A stretch of 64,000 nucleotides of DNA from Bacteroidota bacterium (GCA_021789975.1 JAJYIT010000011.1:52691-116690); one strand, 5' to 3'; shown: positions 37,302-46,355, counted from the stretch's first letter. Notes: a model not told the origin generated them from the letters alone. Numbers and translations are program-made.

Positions 37302-37340
37302 CGTTAGTTAGTGACTCCTTTCGTTTCCTGTCACAATAGT

Positions 37341-38291
37341 TTACGAGCCGCGGTGCTCTGCCGATACAGGGAGGGATCTTATTGCGAGTAGAGCGGCACC
37401 GACGGCAGCAGATTGCTCCGGCTTCACAATACTCATAGCCGGATATTCTTTTGAAATTAGACTTGAGAGTTTGTCAGCAAGATAGTTTTGATGGGACAAA
37501 ATGCTTCCCATGAATGCGATTGGAATAGACCTGCCGATTTTCTGAAGTGCAGCTGCTATGTGTGCGGATAGGTCCAATGCAGCATCGTTCAGGATAGAAG
37601 ATGCTACTTCATCGCCTTCAGCCGCTGCGTCGAAGACCAAAATTGCGACAGAAGCAATATCGAAATTCTCCTGATAAATCTTAAGGACGAGAGAGTGCGG
37701 CGAATCGATAGCGAGCTTCTCTTCAATGAGCGTAGAGATGATCGTGCCTCTGCCGCGGCCGTCTAATTCTCTTAGATAGGCGGTCAGGGCGGCCCTGCCT
37801 ATTGCATACCCGCTACCTTCGTCACCTACGAATCGTCCCCATCCTCCGACTCTATAGACGTGGCCGGCTTCGTCTTTCGCGAGTAATATGGAGCCTGTCC
37901 CGCTGATCAGTATCATCCCCGCTTTTCCTGGGAATGCTCCCTCCAGGGCTATGATCGCGTCTGTGTCGACGGCGACCGGCGGCAACTTCAGATAGATGTC
38001 GCGGGCATACTCTTCGAATCCGATTTTCATTCGGTCCTGTTCGCTTTTTCTTCCAGCACCGGTGAGACCGAGAAGCATTCCTGACATATCTGAGATCTTA
38101 AGACTTGCTTCGCTCAGTAGGGCAGTTGCGACGTCAATAATATTTTTCGATGCTTGCGGTATTCCGATAATTTGGAAGTTTGATGGTCCGCCGGTCTTTT
38201 CGGCGATCACGTTTCCTTCCGAATCGATCAATGCACCGGCGGTCTTTGTCGCGCCGCCGTCAAAGCCGAGGTAGTAAGGGGGGGTAGTCAT
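37341..38291 (-). CDS. BadF/BadG-type N-acetylglucosamine kinase
   Basis: A 316-residue ASKHA-fold kinase of the BadF/BadG/BcrA/BcrD family, the branch that includes N-acetylglucosamine kinase. The N-terminal LGFDGGATKTAGALI phosphate motif, GPSNFQIIG and GTGSILLAKD, then VGGWGRFVGDEGSGYAIGR are conserved. Family members phosphorylate GlcNAc or muramic sugars after uptake. It precedes the NagZ-like fusion by 39 bases in the same transcript, so its likely substrate is the amino sugar released by that enzyme. It gives the locus a second, unrelated sugar kinase beside the ROK protein. Confidence 0.86.
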   Translation of the reverse strand: MTTPPYYLGFDGGATKTAGALIDSEGNVIAEKTGGPSNFQIIGIPQASKNIIDVATALLSEASLKISDMSGMLLGLTGAGRKSEQDRMKIGFEEYARDIYLKLPPVAVDTDAIIALEGAFPGKAGMILISGTGSILLAKDEAGHVYRVGGWGRFVGDEGSGYAIGRAALTAYLRELDGRGRGTIISTLIEEKLAIDSPHSLVLKIYQENFDIASVAILVFDAAAEGDEVASSILNDAALDLSAHIAAALQKIGRSIPIAFMGSILSHQNYLADKLSSLISKEYPAMSIVKPEQSAAVGAALLAIRSLPVSAEHRGS

Positions 38292-38398
38292 TTACTTTGC
38301 GTTTCATCCTTAATTACCGTTGAACCATAAGGTGATAGGACGTAGAGAGTAGGTCGAAGGAATTCTCTGCCTACTGGCTACAACCTTCTACCTATAAC

Positions 38399-40999
38399 TT
38401 ATTTTATGACCTCCATCTTTCTCACCGCCGAATGGTCTCCTGCGCTAAGCTTGTAAAAATAAACGCCGCTTGAAAACTTACTCGCGTCAAATGTCACCAG
38501 ATGAATCCCAGCTTGTTGTTGCCTCTGTACCAGCGTTTCAATTTCTCTTCCGAGAACATCATAAACTTTAAGCGTCACGGTGTTGCTTGAAGGCAATTGG
38601 TACGTTATTGAGGTAGTAGGATTAAATGGATTGGGGAAATTTTGAAAGAGACTAAAGGAAATGGGTAAAGTTGGTAAAGTTACCTTCCCGTTGGTCTGAA
38701 TATCGTCAACATAAATGCCGCTACTGTCTAATAAGGCAGATCTCAAACGAGTAACGGCAAAACCTTTGAAAGTAGCTGTCGAACCGTCCGACTTGCTTCG
38801 CCACATGCTGATGAACTTCCACCCATACCAGTTGATTGTGTCCACCGGCAAGATCTTCTCCTGTGTGGATCCGGCCGAAGCGAAAATGAAATCGAGCTCG
38901 TTCCCGCTGTTGTCGCCGAAAATCCACATGCCGATTGACCCGGCAGAACTCACGTTGTAACCCTGAGAATTTTCCGCTGCGCATACTCCTGAAGTGGAGT
39001 CGAACTGGTATTTCAAAACACCCGACTGATATCCATCATAGCCTCCGTAAACTACTTGGAAGCTCGAGACAGACGTGTCGACTCCAAAAGTCAGCGGACT
39101 TATCGAGGGTTGCTGCCAGTTGCCGAGAGAAGATTCGAATCCTTCTATTACCGAGCCACCGGTAGATTCATTAGTATCGCAAGTGAACGTGACAGAATAG
39201 GGTGCCTTCATCGTGTAGCCGAAATAGTCGTGCAATCCAGGAGAGAGTGTTGCAGTGTATTTCATCCCGGGAATCAGTCCGAGACCTGCGCGTACAGCCA
39301 ACAAGGTCAACCCGTTCGATGTGACTTCGAAATTGTCCTTTGAAAGCGAAACCCTATTACCGGTTGAATCGACCACGGAGATATATGATCCCACATTTGA
39401 GAGGTTAACCGGCTGATCCAATATGAATTCTATGTATGCCTTAGATACCGATGTGCCGCCATTCACAGGCGACGAGGCAATCACGACGGGTCCCGCGGTG
39501 TCGATTTGACCGGTAGTGAATTTGAACGTATAGGGAGACGCGAGCTCCATTAAGTTGGATGACTTTGCGGAAGAGTTGACCGCAACCTGGAAAGTTGTCG
39601 ACGCCGGCAGAAGCGAGTCTGGCCTGAATGTCAATTGTGTCTGGCTTGGATTGAAGGATAGACTGCCGTGAACGTAAGGTGTAATGCTGAATGCAGAATC
39701 GGTGGATGATTGCGACATCGGCTTGCTGAAGTTGATAACTATGCCCGAGTAAGCCCGTACACCTGTGTCACCTGCGGCGGGGAATGAACTCAAGATGGTG
39801 GAGGTCGTGGTGTCATAGGAATGAATTAGGTCGAAATAATGATGCCAGTCCCAGTATGGGCCCGGATCGGTGTGACTGTTGCATGTGGCGTAACTCGTGC
39901 CGACCCATTGGGTGTAGTATGAGAAGGGTATAAGATTAAACCAGGGAAGTTGCCATCCGTCGTGGCCAAAAATGTGCAGCGAGTCTTCCGGGATATTGTA
40001 TCTTTCGCAGAGCGACGCTGTCAGCCTTGCTGATGATTCATATTCAGCCCCCGTATAGAATGAAGAATCGGAAACTGAGACGAATCCCTCGTGCTCGATA
40101 TTAAGAGTTATAGAGTTCCAGCATACCACCGCCCATGCTTTATCGCTGTCGTGCACGAACTGGTCGATGTAACCGTCCTGACTGCGCACGAGATATTGTG
40201 CGCTGGCTTGATCGCTCGGATCCTCGAATAGCGAATGCGCGTAGTCAAACTGCTCTTCGGTGTCGTGGATTATTACGAAGACGATCGGCGCGCCGTTGCG
40301 CGAACTGTAGTTTGGGCTTCCTACCCAAACGGGAGGTGGAACCTGTTGACCGGGTTTCAAAAAACCCGTTGCTCTTATCGAGTCGGGAAATATACTTAGA
40401 TCGACATAGTTCGGTGAAATTACGATTCCGTTCGTGTCGACACCTGATTGCACATATTCAAGCGTATGGTAAGCGAGCTCCATCGCGATGTCGGGCTGTG
40501 GGATTCCGCTGTACTTTGCAATCACCTGCCACCATGACACGAGGCTGTCTGTCACGACGGTTGAATCGGCGTTCAGTTCGTCTCTCAGATGTGAGAGGAA
40601 GGCGGCAGCGCCCCTGATATTCTGGTACGGAGAATTCTCGAGTGTCTTGACTGACTGGCCGATCAAGTGTGCTGCGCTGTCGAGATTGTAATTGAATCTG
40701 CTGTCATTGCGTAATCCCATTGGGCTGCGGCCGGCGATGTTAGGAATCGGCTCCCAATGCGTCTCGATGTAACCTAACGATTCGAGGATCGGGAGAGGAA
40801 CGTTATAGTCCACGGAAGCTGAGTCGAAGTACGTCTGCAGTTGAGCAGGGGTTTGTGAGTGAGCGGTGATCGGGGCTATTGCAACCAAGGCGAGAAGGAA
40901 TGCGGGAAACGGTGAAACGGCGAAACGGCGAAGCATGCGGACAACCGGCTTATGATTTGAGAGTGATGTGGATCGGCGGAGTAATGGATAACGGATCAT
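38399..40999 (-). CDS. T9SS-tagged PGRP-type N-acetylmuramoyl-L-alanine amidase with lysozyme-like N-terminus
   Basis: A secreted multidomain protein of about 866 residues. After a signal peptide (PAFLLALVAIAPITAHS) comes a helical region (about 50-190) resembling lytic-transglycosylase folds: VPLPILESLGYIETHWE, GRSPMGL, NIRGAAAFLSHL. The amidase_2 domain then carries zinc-type His in VIIHDTEEQF, NIEHEGFV and HTDPGPYWDWHHY. Two SbsA-type Ig-like domains, a lectin-like region and a canonical T9SS type A sorting domain (NPFNPTTSI, VYDVLGREIETLV, SGVYFYKL) finish it. The start ATG has GGAG six bases upstream and overlaps the previous gene's TGA (ATGA). It probably cleaves exogenous peptidoglycan at the cell surface or in the medium. 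Confidence 0.88.
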   Translation of the reverse strand: MIRYPLLRRSTSLSNHKPVVRMLRRFAVSPFPAFLLALVAIAPITAHSQTPAQLQTYFDSASVDYNVPLPILESLGYIETHWEPIPNIAGRSPMGLRNDSRFNYNLDSAAHLIGQSVKTLENSPYQNIRGAAAFLSHLRDELNADSTVVTDSLVSWWQVIAKYSGIPQPDIAMELAYHTLEYVQSGVDTNGIVISPNYVDLSIFPDSIRATGFLKPGQQVPPPVWVGSPNYSSRNGAPIVFVIIHDTEEQFDYAHSLFEDPSDQASAQYLVRSQDGYIDQFVHDSDKAWAVVCWNSITLNIEHEGFVSVSDSSFYTGAEYESSARLTASLCERYNIPEDSLHIFGHDGWQLPWFNLIPFSYYTQWVGTSYATCNSHTDPGPYWDWHHYFDLIHSYDTTTSTILSSFPAAGDTGVRAYSGIVINFSKPMSQSSTDSAFSITPYVHGSLSFNPSQTQLTFRPDSLLPASTTFQVAVNSSAKSSNLMELASPYTFKFTTGQIDTAGPVVIASSPVNGGTSVSKAYIEFILDQPVNLSNVGSYISVVDSTGNRVSLSKDNFEVTSNGLTLLAVRAGLGLIPGMKYTATLSPGLHDYFGYTMKAPYSVTFTCDTNESTGGSVIEGFESSLGNWQQPSISPLTFGVDTSVSSFQVVYGGYDGYQSGVLKYQFDSTSGVCAAENSQGYNVSSAGSIGMWIFGDNSGNELDFIFASAGSTQEKILPVDTINWYGWKFISMWRSKSDGSTATFKGFAVTRLRSALLDSSGIYVDDIQTNGKVTLPTLPISFSLFQNFPNPFNPTTSITYQLPSSNTVTLKVYDVLGREIETLVQRQQQAGIHLVTFDASKFSSGVYFYKLSAGDHSAVRKMEVIK
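40906..40934 (+). repeat. 8-bp tandem repeat in the amidase signal-peptide region
   Basis: About 3.6 copies of an eight-base unit: GAAACGGT, GAAACGGC, GAAACGGC, GAAGC. It lies within codons of the amidase leader on the opposite strand. Eight is not a multiple of three, so gain or loss of one unit would shift the amidase frame. Related units in inverted orientation occur at 41456-41545, on the far side of the four-helix-bundle gene. Confidence 0.6.
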
Positions 41000-41385
41000 T
41001 GCCTGCTCCGAATTGGCCACTTGTCCGGTTCGTCGATCATCCTCACGATCTGACCAGGTATATGATCATTGTCGTCGTGAAGTCTTTCCTGGAATTTTTC
41101 TTCGATGTATTTGTATCTCAAAGCAAATTCGAGCCATATTTGCACCTCGCCTGCTTCAGTTTCAGAGTCGCTTAGTATAGGGATGAACGCGGGATTGTAG
41201 CAATGTTTTCTCCAGGCCTCACCGAGATTCGCACAAACTGACCTTGAGCAGCGGCGGATCTGATCTGTCATGGAATATCTTTCATCTTGAGGGAAATTCA
41301 TGGTCAATTCGAAAATTTCCATTGCCGCATCAATGCCGTTTTGGCAGACGCGGAGTTCCTTATAGCTGTCTATTTCTTCGCCCAA
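40996..41385 (-). CDS. four-helix bundle (23S rRNA intervening-sequence-type) protein
   Basis: A 129-residue, mostly helical protein of the S23/four-helix-bundle family found within 23S rRNA intervening sequences and at many scattered chromosomal sites. Its function is unknown. Typical family sequence is present: MTDQIRRCSRSVCANLGEAWRK, then SETEAGEVQIWLEFALRYKYI. It starts at TTG, with AAGGAG eight bases upstream. It ends in ATGA overlap with the amidase start. It is flanked on both sides by eight-base tandem repeats in opposite orientation, which hints that it arrived as a unit within the cell-wall island. Confidence 0.88.
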   Translation of the reverse strand: MGEEIDSYKELRVCQNGIDAAMEIFELTMNFPQDERYSMTDQIRRCSRSVCANLGEAWRKHCYNPAFIPILSDSETEAGEVQIWLEFALRYKYIEEKFQERLHDDNDHIPGQIVRMIDEPDKWPIRSRQ

Positions 41386-41455
41386 TTGACGTTTCTCCTT
41401 TTCCCCGATTTTCTCTTCTTGTCTTTTTCATTACCCTAAATCTTAGATTGAAATT

Positions 41456-41545
41456 TCACTAAATCGCTGATTCTCCGATTCACCCATTCACCGACTCATG
41501 CTTTTGTTGTGGCTCACCGATTCCCCCGCTCGCTGTTTCGCCGCT
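41456..41545 (-). repeat. degenerate 8-bp tandem repeat upstream of the four-helix-bundle gene
   Basis: Read on the - strand, units resemble ATCGGTGA. On the + strand, TCACTAAA, TCGCTGAT, TCTCCGAT, TCACCCAT and TCACCGAC run from 41456 to 41495. TCACCGAT, TCCCCCGC, TCGCTGTT and TCGCCGCT run from 41514 to 41545. The phase is kept within each block. The units match those at 40906-40934 in inverted orientation. The block fills the gap between the transglutaminase-like gene and the four-helix-bundle gene. Confidence 0.55.
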
Positions 41546-43027
41546 TCATTTCCCATCCTCTTCTTTGACGTTTAGCGAGTAGTCGAAGTGATTGAAATAG
41601 ATGTTGTGTGTGTCCGTCTCAAGCTCCGCTCTCTGGAAGTCGACGTTGTCTGATCGGAAGAATCTCTTTGCCGGGCTGAGCTTCTGATTGTTATTTGAAT
41701 TCGCCGACATCCGGTACTGGTCGAGGCCGCCAAAGTAAAAGTCGCGGACGATCTTGCGCTGTGCTTCTGTCAGGCTCGTCATGTATTGTGTCGAAAGTAT
41801 TCCCATGTATGGATCCACCGGTACCCAGCCGTATGGCTCGATGTAAATCTGGGTCCAGTCGTGAATATCTTTTCCGCCAGGAATAAAGAACCAGCCCGAT
41901 TGCCACCGGGCCGGAATACCGTTATACCTGCAGAGCGTAATGAACAGCATCGCTTCCTGTCCGCAGTCACCGTATCGATGTGTCAGGCAGTAGTTGCTTA
42001 TGTTGTTCAATGTCGAGTACTCTCTCGCAAAGCTATACTCGATGTTGTGTGCGATCCAATCGTATATCAGTTTTGCTTTCACGACCGGGTTATTCACTTT
42101 GCCGATGATCTTCTTAGACAAGCTACTGATCCTGCTCGTGAAAATTATGTTCGGACCTTCGCTTGTGAATTTCTTGTAAACATTATCGGATTTATCGTAC
42201 TGTGTCGCATGGCTCGCCTCCAAATTGAAATGCACGCCGAAAGTCTCGTAAGTATATTCAATTGAGAACTTAGCTCCGCCGTCGCTGTTTGCAGGTTGTT
42301 CCATAAAAACCGAACGTATCGGGCTCTCAGGCGAAGCGATGTCAAGGGGCTTGGTCGAAGACGAGACCAGTTTGAAATCGATTTGGTAAGGGAACTTGTG
42401 TGGGATCGGAAGCCACGCTTTTATCAAGTCTCCAGGTTTCACAGTCCCCGAGTCGACAGTCACTACCATCTTCATGTTGAAACTCTTCGGAAGAACATAC
42501 GGAGTGCGAAGGCTATCGGCGGTTCTTTCTATTTCGAGACAATTTGCGAGAATTCCCAGATATCGTTGTTTTTCGTGGACCGGAGGAATCCTGCGTGCGG
42601 CGATGTCCGGGTAGCGGAAGAACAGGTTGCTACGGCTTGCATTTACGAATCGAAGCGTATCGTCTAAGAATCGGTCATCGAATTTCTTCTCACGAATCCA
42701 CTTCCGGAACTCGGCACGGGTCACGCCTGAGATACCGTTTTCTAGTTGTCCGTAAAGCTGGTCGGCGGTTAAGGAATAATCGATGCGAATTCGACGCATG
42801 CGCACTATCTGGAAAAGAATTGCCTTGTTCTCTTTTGCGCTCAGTCTTCCCTTATTCTCTTTGAGAAAATTGCGGAGAAGCGAGCTGGCATCCGTGAACT
42901 GTCCTTTCCTCTCAAGGCGGACCGCCTCTTTGAGGATATCTCCTTTTGCGGGAGCGGCAGAGGCCGGGAAGTGACAGAGCAAGAGCGACATCAAACTGGC
43001 GGCAATAAAGCAGAATTTCATCTTCAT
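41546..43027 (-). CDS. exported transglutaminase-domain protein
   Basis: A 493-residue exported protein with signal peptide MKMKFCFIAASLMSLLLCHFPASA. The C-terminal half is a transglutaminase-like cysteine protease fold. The triad is visible as Cys in HRYGDCGQEAMLF, His in DIHDWTQIYIE and Asp in GWVPVDPYMG. The N-terminal half is helical and then beta-rich (VTVDSGTVKPGDLIKAWLPIP). Members act as peptidases or amide-bond enzymes in the envelope, and the exact bond is unknown. It lies in the same-strand cell-wall island between two amidases, so a peptide-trimming role is plausible but inferred. Confidence 0.85.
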   Translation of the reverse strand: MKMKFCFIAASLMSLLLCHFPASAAPAKGDILKEAVRLERKGQFTDASSLLRNFLKENKGRLSAKENKAILFQIVRMRRIRIDYSLTADQLYGQLENGISGVTRAEFRKWIREKKFDDRFLDDTLRFVNASRSNLFFRYPDIAARRIPPVHEKQRYLGILANCLEIERTADSLRTPYVLPKSFNMKMVVTVDSGTVKPGDLIKAWLPIPHKFPYQIDFKLVSSSTKPLDIASPESPIRSVFMEQPANSDGGAKFSIEYTYETFGVHFNLEASHATQYDKSDNVYKKFTSEGPNIIFTSRISSLSKKIIGKVNNPVVKAKLIYDWIAHNIEYSFAREYSTLNNISNYCLTHRYGDCGQEAMLFITLCRYNGIPARWQSGWFFIPGGKDIHDWTQIYIEPYGWVPVDPYMGILSTQYMTSLTEAQRKIVRDFYFGGLDQYRMSANSNNNQKLSPAKRFFRSDNVDFQRAELETDTHNIYFNHFDYSLNVKEEDGK

Positions 43028-43079
43028 TTTTCACCTCACGAGGTAATTTGACTAAAGAACTTCAGGAGGGTAAACATAC

Positions 43080-43238
43080 TCAGTATAGAAAAGGTGATCG
43101 TCTGAGATTGAGGGAAACGTCCGGGGCGCGGTCAACACCGAGAATTGTATTCACGTAACGTCTGCAGAGGCAAGCAGACTGTACAAGGTCGGGTACCGGA
43201 GCAGGTTCAGCACCGTCGCCCAGGCGACACGGTTTTTT
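43080..43238 (+). ncRNA. candidate small RNA with intrinsic terminator, antisense to surrounding genes
   Basis: In a 443-base gap between - strand genes, the + strand carries GTCTGC/GCAGAC (43160-43179) and then GTCGCC-CA-GGCGAC (43215-43228). The second stem is flanked by CCG/CGG and followed by T6 (43233-43238), a good intrinsic terminator. No + strand gene precedes it within the gap, so it may end an unannotated small RNA. The 5' end is a guess. An 81-codon frame on the other strand shows no family similarity. The remainder of the gap to 43470 shows nothing I can name. Confidence 0.35.
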
Positions 43239-43470
43239 GTTCCTGTAGTCCAATGGACATAATTTAGTACTATATCGCGAATTTACCAGCCTATATTTTC
43301 GGCTAAAGACGGCTGCCGTCGACAAAGATGCAATAGAAGAGAGTCCGTTGTTAGTATCTCACGTCGGTGGGATCAAGGGCCTTACAGGTCGAACGGGTAT
43401 GGAGGAGCAAAAGCATAGACCTCAGTTTGAATCGTTTTTCCTCTATACCCGATGACCAACGTATATGATT

Positions 43471-45420
43471 TCACCTCAGAACTACCATTTTCTTAACTTC
43501 GGTATGTCCTCCGGCTACGAGTCGGTACAGGTATACTCCACTCGGCATGTTGTCCGCGTTCAGATTAACTGCGTACCTTCCCGCGCTCTTGACTTCGTTC
43601 ACCAGCGTCTTGACTTCTCTTCCGAGTGCATCAAAGACTTTCAGACTCACAAACTGTGGGCTCGGAACATCGAACCTGATAACGGTAGTGGGATTGAATG
43701 GGTTTGGATAATTCTGCAAGAGTGCAAATTCATTCGGAGTGACCCCGTCTCGTCCAGTTATGCCTGTCGGATTATCCTTTGTCCGGAAGTTTGACACGAA
43801 TGCATCTCCACCGGTATTGTCCTTGTTGCCGTCGAGTGCGACTCCGTCTGCTGAAAGGGCGGTCCCCTTGACTTGGATCGTGAAAGAAGTACTGTAGGGC
43901 AGATCCGCCTTCTGCGTGAATACCAGGGTCGTTCTGTCAGATGAGAAGGAAGCGGTCCCGTCAACAGGCGGGGTTATCGAGAATGCTGAATACACCGACG
44001 TCGTATCCATCGCCTTGGAAAAGCGCATCCCGATGAGACCCGAAACTGAAAAGGAAGTGTCGTTGCTGAGCGGCCGTGCCATCACAACATAAGGCGGAGT
44101 TGCGGCTTCCATTGTGAAGGAAAGTGTGAATGGATCGCCGCCTGTTCCGTCGCCGTTCCCATCAAGAGGGAAATCCGATACCGATTTAGCCGTTCCCGCT
44201 ATTGTAATCGAATAATTTGTTTCGTGCTGGAAATAAGTCTGCGGCGTGAAAGAGAGTGTCTTGTAATCATTGCTCCAAGCGATCGTTCCGTTGACCGGGG
44301 GTGTGATCGTGAATGCGTTCTCCACGGATGCGGTATCCATCGATTTCGTAAAGGAGATCTTGATGGGAAGAATTGCACTTACGTTAGTCGCGCCGTTCGC
44401 GGGAAAATTCGAGGTGACATATGGGGGTGCCAGCGTTTCCAAAGTTCGATCCAGAAATGTCACTTGACCCGTTGACTGGTTGGCAACGACTGAGTCAGCG
44501 GCATAACCCGGAGTTTCGAACACGACCGTATGAGTCCCCGACGCCAATGAATCGAAAAGATAATATCCATTATTAAAGTTGTCACCGCTGTAGACCCGAT
44601 TTTCGGGAAGTATGCGCACTGTTGAAGCGTTGACCGTCTTGCCATTGTCATAATTTGTCTGGATACCTGCGACGACGCAAAAGGTGTCGAGGGGTACATT
44701 GTAGTACTGCAGGAAAGCCTTTAGAATTCCGTACATTTCCATTTTCCGATACGAATTGTTCATCAGCCTCCGGGTTTCAGGATAGTAGTCGTGAAATGAA
44801 CCCTCGGAGAGTTCCCCCGGCATTAGCAATCCTTTCAGGACGCCGAGATTGTATCCTCCATTAGGGCCGCCGTAAAAAGTGTAGTCGAGGTAAACGCCCT
44901 GTTTCCCTGAATTACCGCCGGAGGTTTGAGTTCTGTCGTTTGCCCTGATGTTGTTGTAAATATACGATGACATGTCGATCGCTGCCGGGAAAGCCGCTTT
45001 CCGAGTGGCAATGTCCTCCTTGACAAGGACCATCGTGTAATTCACGGACGTGTTGGTACCTCCAAGGGCATTGCTGTGTATTGAATGGAACCAGTTGACA
45101 TTGTTCGCATTCGCCAGCGTCCATCTCGCGGTCAGGGTCGGCTCGTCGTCGGTTGGATAATCGTTTGTGTATCGAGTAAGGATAACGGTAGCTCCGTGCG
45201 ATTCCAGCAATGCTTTGAGGAGAAGGGCTTTCTGGAAATTACTTTCGGATTCCCAGAAGTCGGTGCCTGGATCAGGAACCACATGCCTGTCGGTGGCAGC
45301 GCTGTGACCGCCATGTCCGGGATCAATGCAAAATTTCAGACCGGAGAGATCGGTGCGTTGCGCAAACAGTGAAGAGGAGGCAAACAAGAAAAGAGCAAGA
45401 GACATCAAAAGGCGTTTCAT
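43471..45420 (-). CDS. T9SS-tagged amidase_3 N-acetylmuramoyl-L-alanine amidase
   Basis: A 649-residue secreted amidase with signal peptide MKRLLMSLALFLFASSSLFA. The amidase_3 domain (about 22-250) has zinc ligands His in CIDPGHGGHS, Glu in ESESNFQKALLL and His in FHSIHSNALGG. A carboxypeptidase-regulatory/PEGA-like domain follows (about 255-335). Two SbsA-type Ig-like domains come next, each ending in an acidic loop: DGNGDGTGGD and DGNKDNTGGD. The C-terminal T9SS type A domain is canonical (NPFNPTTVI, VFDALGREVKTLV, SGVYLYRL, KKMVVLR). It is expected to cut the MurNAc-L-Ala bond of peptidoglycan outside the outer membrane. Its ATG overlaps the stop of the TolB-like gene by four bases. Confidence 0.92.
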   Translation of the reverse strand: MKRLLMSLALFLFASSSLFAQRTDLSGLKFCIDPGHGGHSAATDRHVVPDPGTDFWESESNFQKALLLKALLESHGATVILTRYTNDYPTDDEPTLTARWTLANANNVNWFHSIHSNALGGTNTSVNYTMVLVKEDIATRKAAFPAAIDMSSYIYNNIRANDRTQTSGGNSGKQGVYLDYTFYGGPNGGYNLGVLKGLLMPGELSEGSFHDYYPETRRLMNNSYRKMEMYGILKAFLQYYNVPLDTFCVVAGIQTNYDNGKTVNASTVRILPENRVYSGDNFNNGYYLFDSLASGTHTVVFETPGYAADSVVANQSTGQVTFLDRTLETLAPPYVTSNFPANGATNVSAILPIKISFTKSMDTASVENAFTITPPVNGTIAWSNDYKTLSFTPQTYFQHETNYSITIAGTAKSVSDFPLDGNGDGTGGDPFTLSFTMEAATPPYVVMARPLSNDTSFSVSGLIGMRFSKAMDTTSVYSAFSITPPVDGTASFSSDRTTLVFTQKADLPYSTSFTIQVKGTALSADGVALDGNKDNTGGDAFVSNFRTKDNPTGITGRDGVTPNEFALLQNYPNPFNPTTVIRFDVPSPQFVSLKVFDALGREVKTLVNEVKSAGRYAVNLNADNMPSGVYLYRLVAGGHTEVKKMVVLR

Positions 45421-46355
45421 CTTGCCCCCTCCTCAGAGTACGTGATAACATAAATGTCACCATTCAAAGAGCTACAGACAATTCTGTTCTCTGTAGGCGA
45501 GCATGATGGATACAGCTCTATTATATGGTCTGTATAAGTCAATTGCACCGTCTTGGAGCCCGCGGTCGAAACGCAATAGATATCGGAACTTATGATTTTG
45601 TTGCCGTCATCTTTATCCTGCATGTACACGATCCATTTCCCGTCGCGCGTCCATGATGGGGCGTCCAGTCTGCCGAGCATTTTGATCACGCTCCCGTTCA
45701 GATCAGAAATGAACGCGCCCCGCTCCATATCATAAGCAAGAAGCCTTGTACCGCCGGGCGAAAGCGAAGGCCAGATGTAGCTGCCGTTACCGAGCGGATC
45801 CAGGACGACCCGCTGCCCGTTCTTCAGCAAGACGATTTTTGTGTCTTCGATCCCGATGAGTGCAGTCTGACTGAAGTTCTCAACAGAAGCACTGCTGACA
45901 ATCTTGCTGCCTTTCGTATATATCAGGGACGATCGTACTCCCGTAGATGTCGATGGAAGGAATTTTGGGAGCGGGACACTCTCTGCTCTTTCAATTACTT
46001 CCTCGGCGTCCGTGGCGAGGTCCTGGATCACCAGCTCCTGAATACGATTTGCCGACGCCTCGTTCAATGTTCGGCGGTAGGAAATGGTTTTCTCATCCGG
46101 GGAGACTGCGAATCCGTATCCTGATCGAGGAGCGTTCGTTATTTGTCGAGTAGTCTGCGATGCGATCTTGTACTCCCAGATTCCGTTGAAGCTCGAATTC
46201 GTGAAGTATATGTGCGTCCCATCGGGTGAAAAGACAGGCTGGTTCCACTCATGTTCGGATCCGACAGGAATCTTCTCAACAGAGACGGTATGCATCTGTG
46301 CAAAAAGCGGAACGACGACGGATAGCGTGGCTAAAAACATGACGAAAGTTTTCAT
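45417..46355 (-). CDS. exported TolB-like WD40/PD40 beta-propeller protein
   Basis: A periplasmic or exported protein of about 312 residues, with signal peptide MKTFVMFLATLSVVVPLFAQ and at least five PD40-type blades. Examples are NQPVFSPDGTHIYFTNSS, GFAVSPDEKTISYRR, WPSLSPGGTRLLAYD, PSWTRDGKWIVYMQD and PSCSPTENRIVCSS. I start at this ATG because GGAGA lies eight bases upstream and a signal peptide follows. The frame extends 47 codons further without meaning. It is translationally coupled to the amidase that follows. No catalytic residues are visible, so it may be a scaffold. Confidence 0.82.
   Translation of the reverse strand: MKTFVMFLATLSVVVPLFAQMHTVSVEKIPVGSEHEWNQPVFSPDGTHIYFTNSSFNGIWEYKIASQTTRQITNAPRSGYGFAVSPDEKTISYRRTLNEASANRIQELVIQDLATDAEEVIERAESVPLPKFLPSTSTGVRSSLIYTKGSKIVSSASVENFSQTALIGIEDTKIVLLKNGQRVVLDPLGNGSYIWPSLSPGGTRLLAYDMERGAFISDLNGSVIKMLGRLDAPSWTRDGKWIVYMQDKDDGNKIISSDIYCVSTAGSKTVQLTYTDHIIELYPSCSPTENRIVCSSLNGDIYVITYSEEGAR

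Noticed and set aside
41456..41545. Possible CRISPR array
   Set aside because: Units are eight bases, contiguous and without spacers. No cas genes are present anywhere in the window.
43080..43325. 81-codon - strand frame between the two cell-wall genes
   Set aside because: No family sequence or ribosome-binding site, and it overlaps a terminator-like stem on the other strand.
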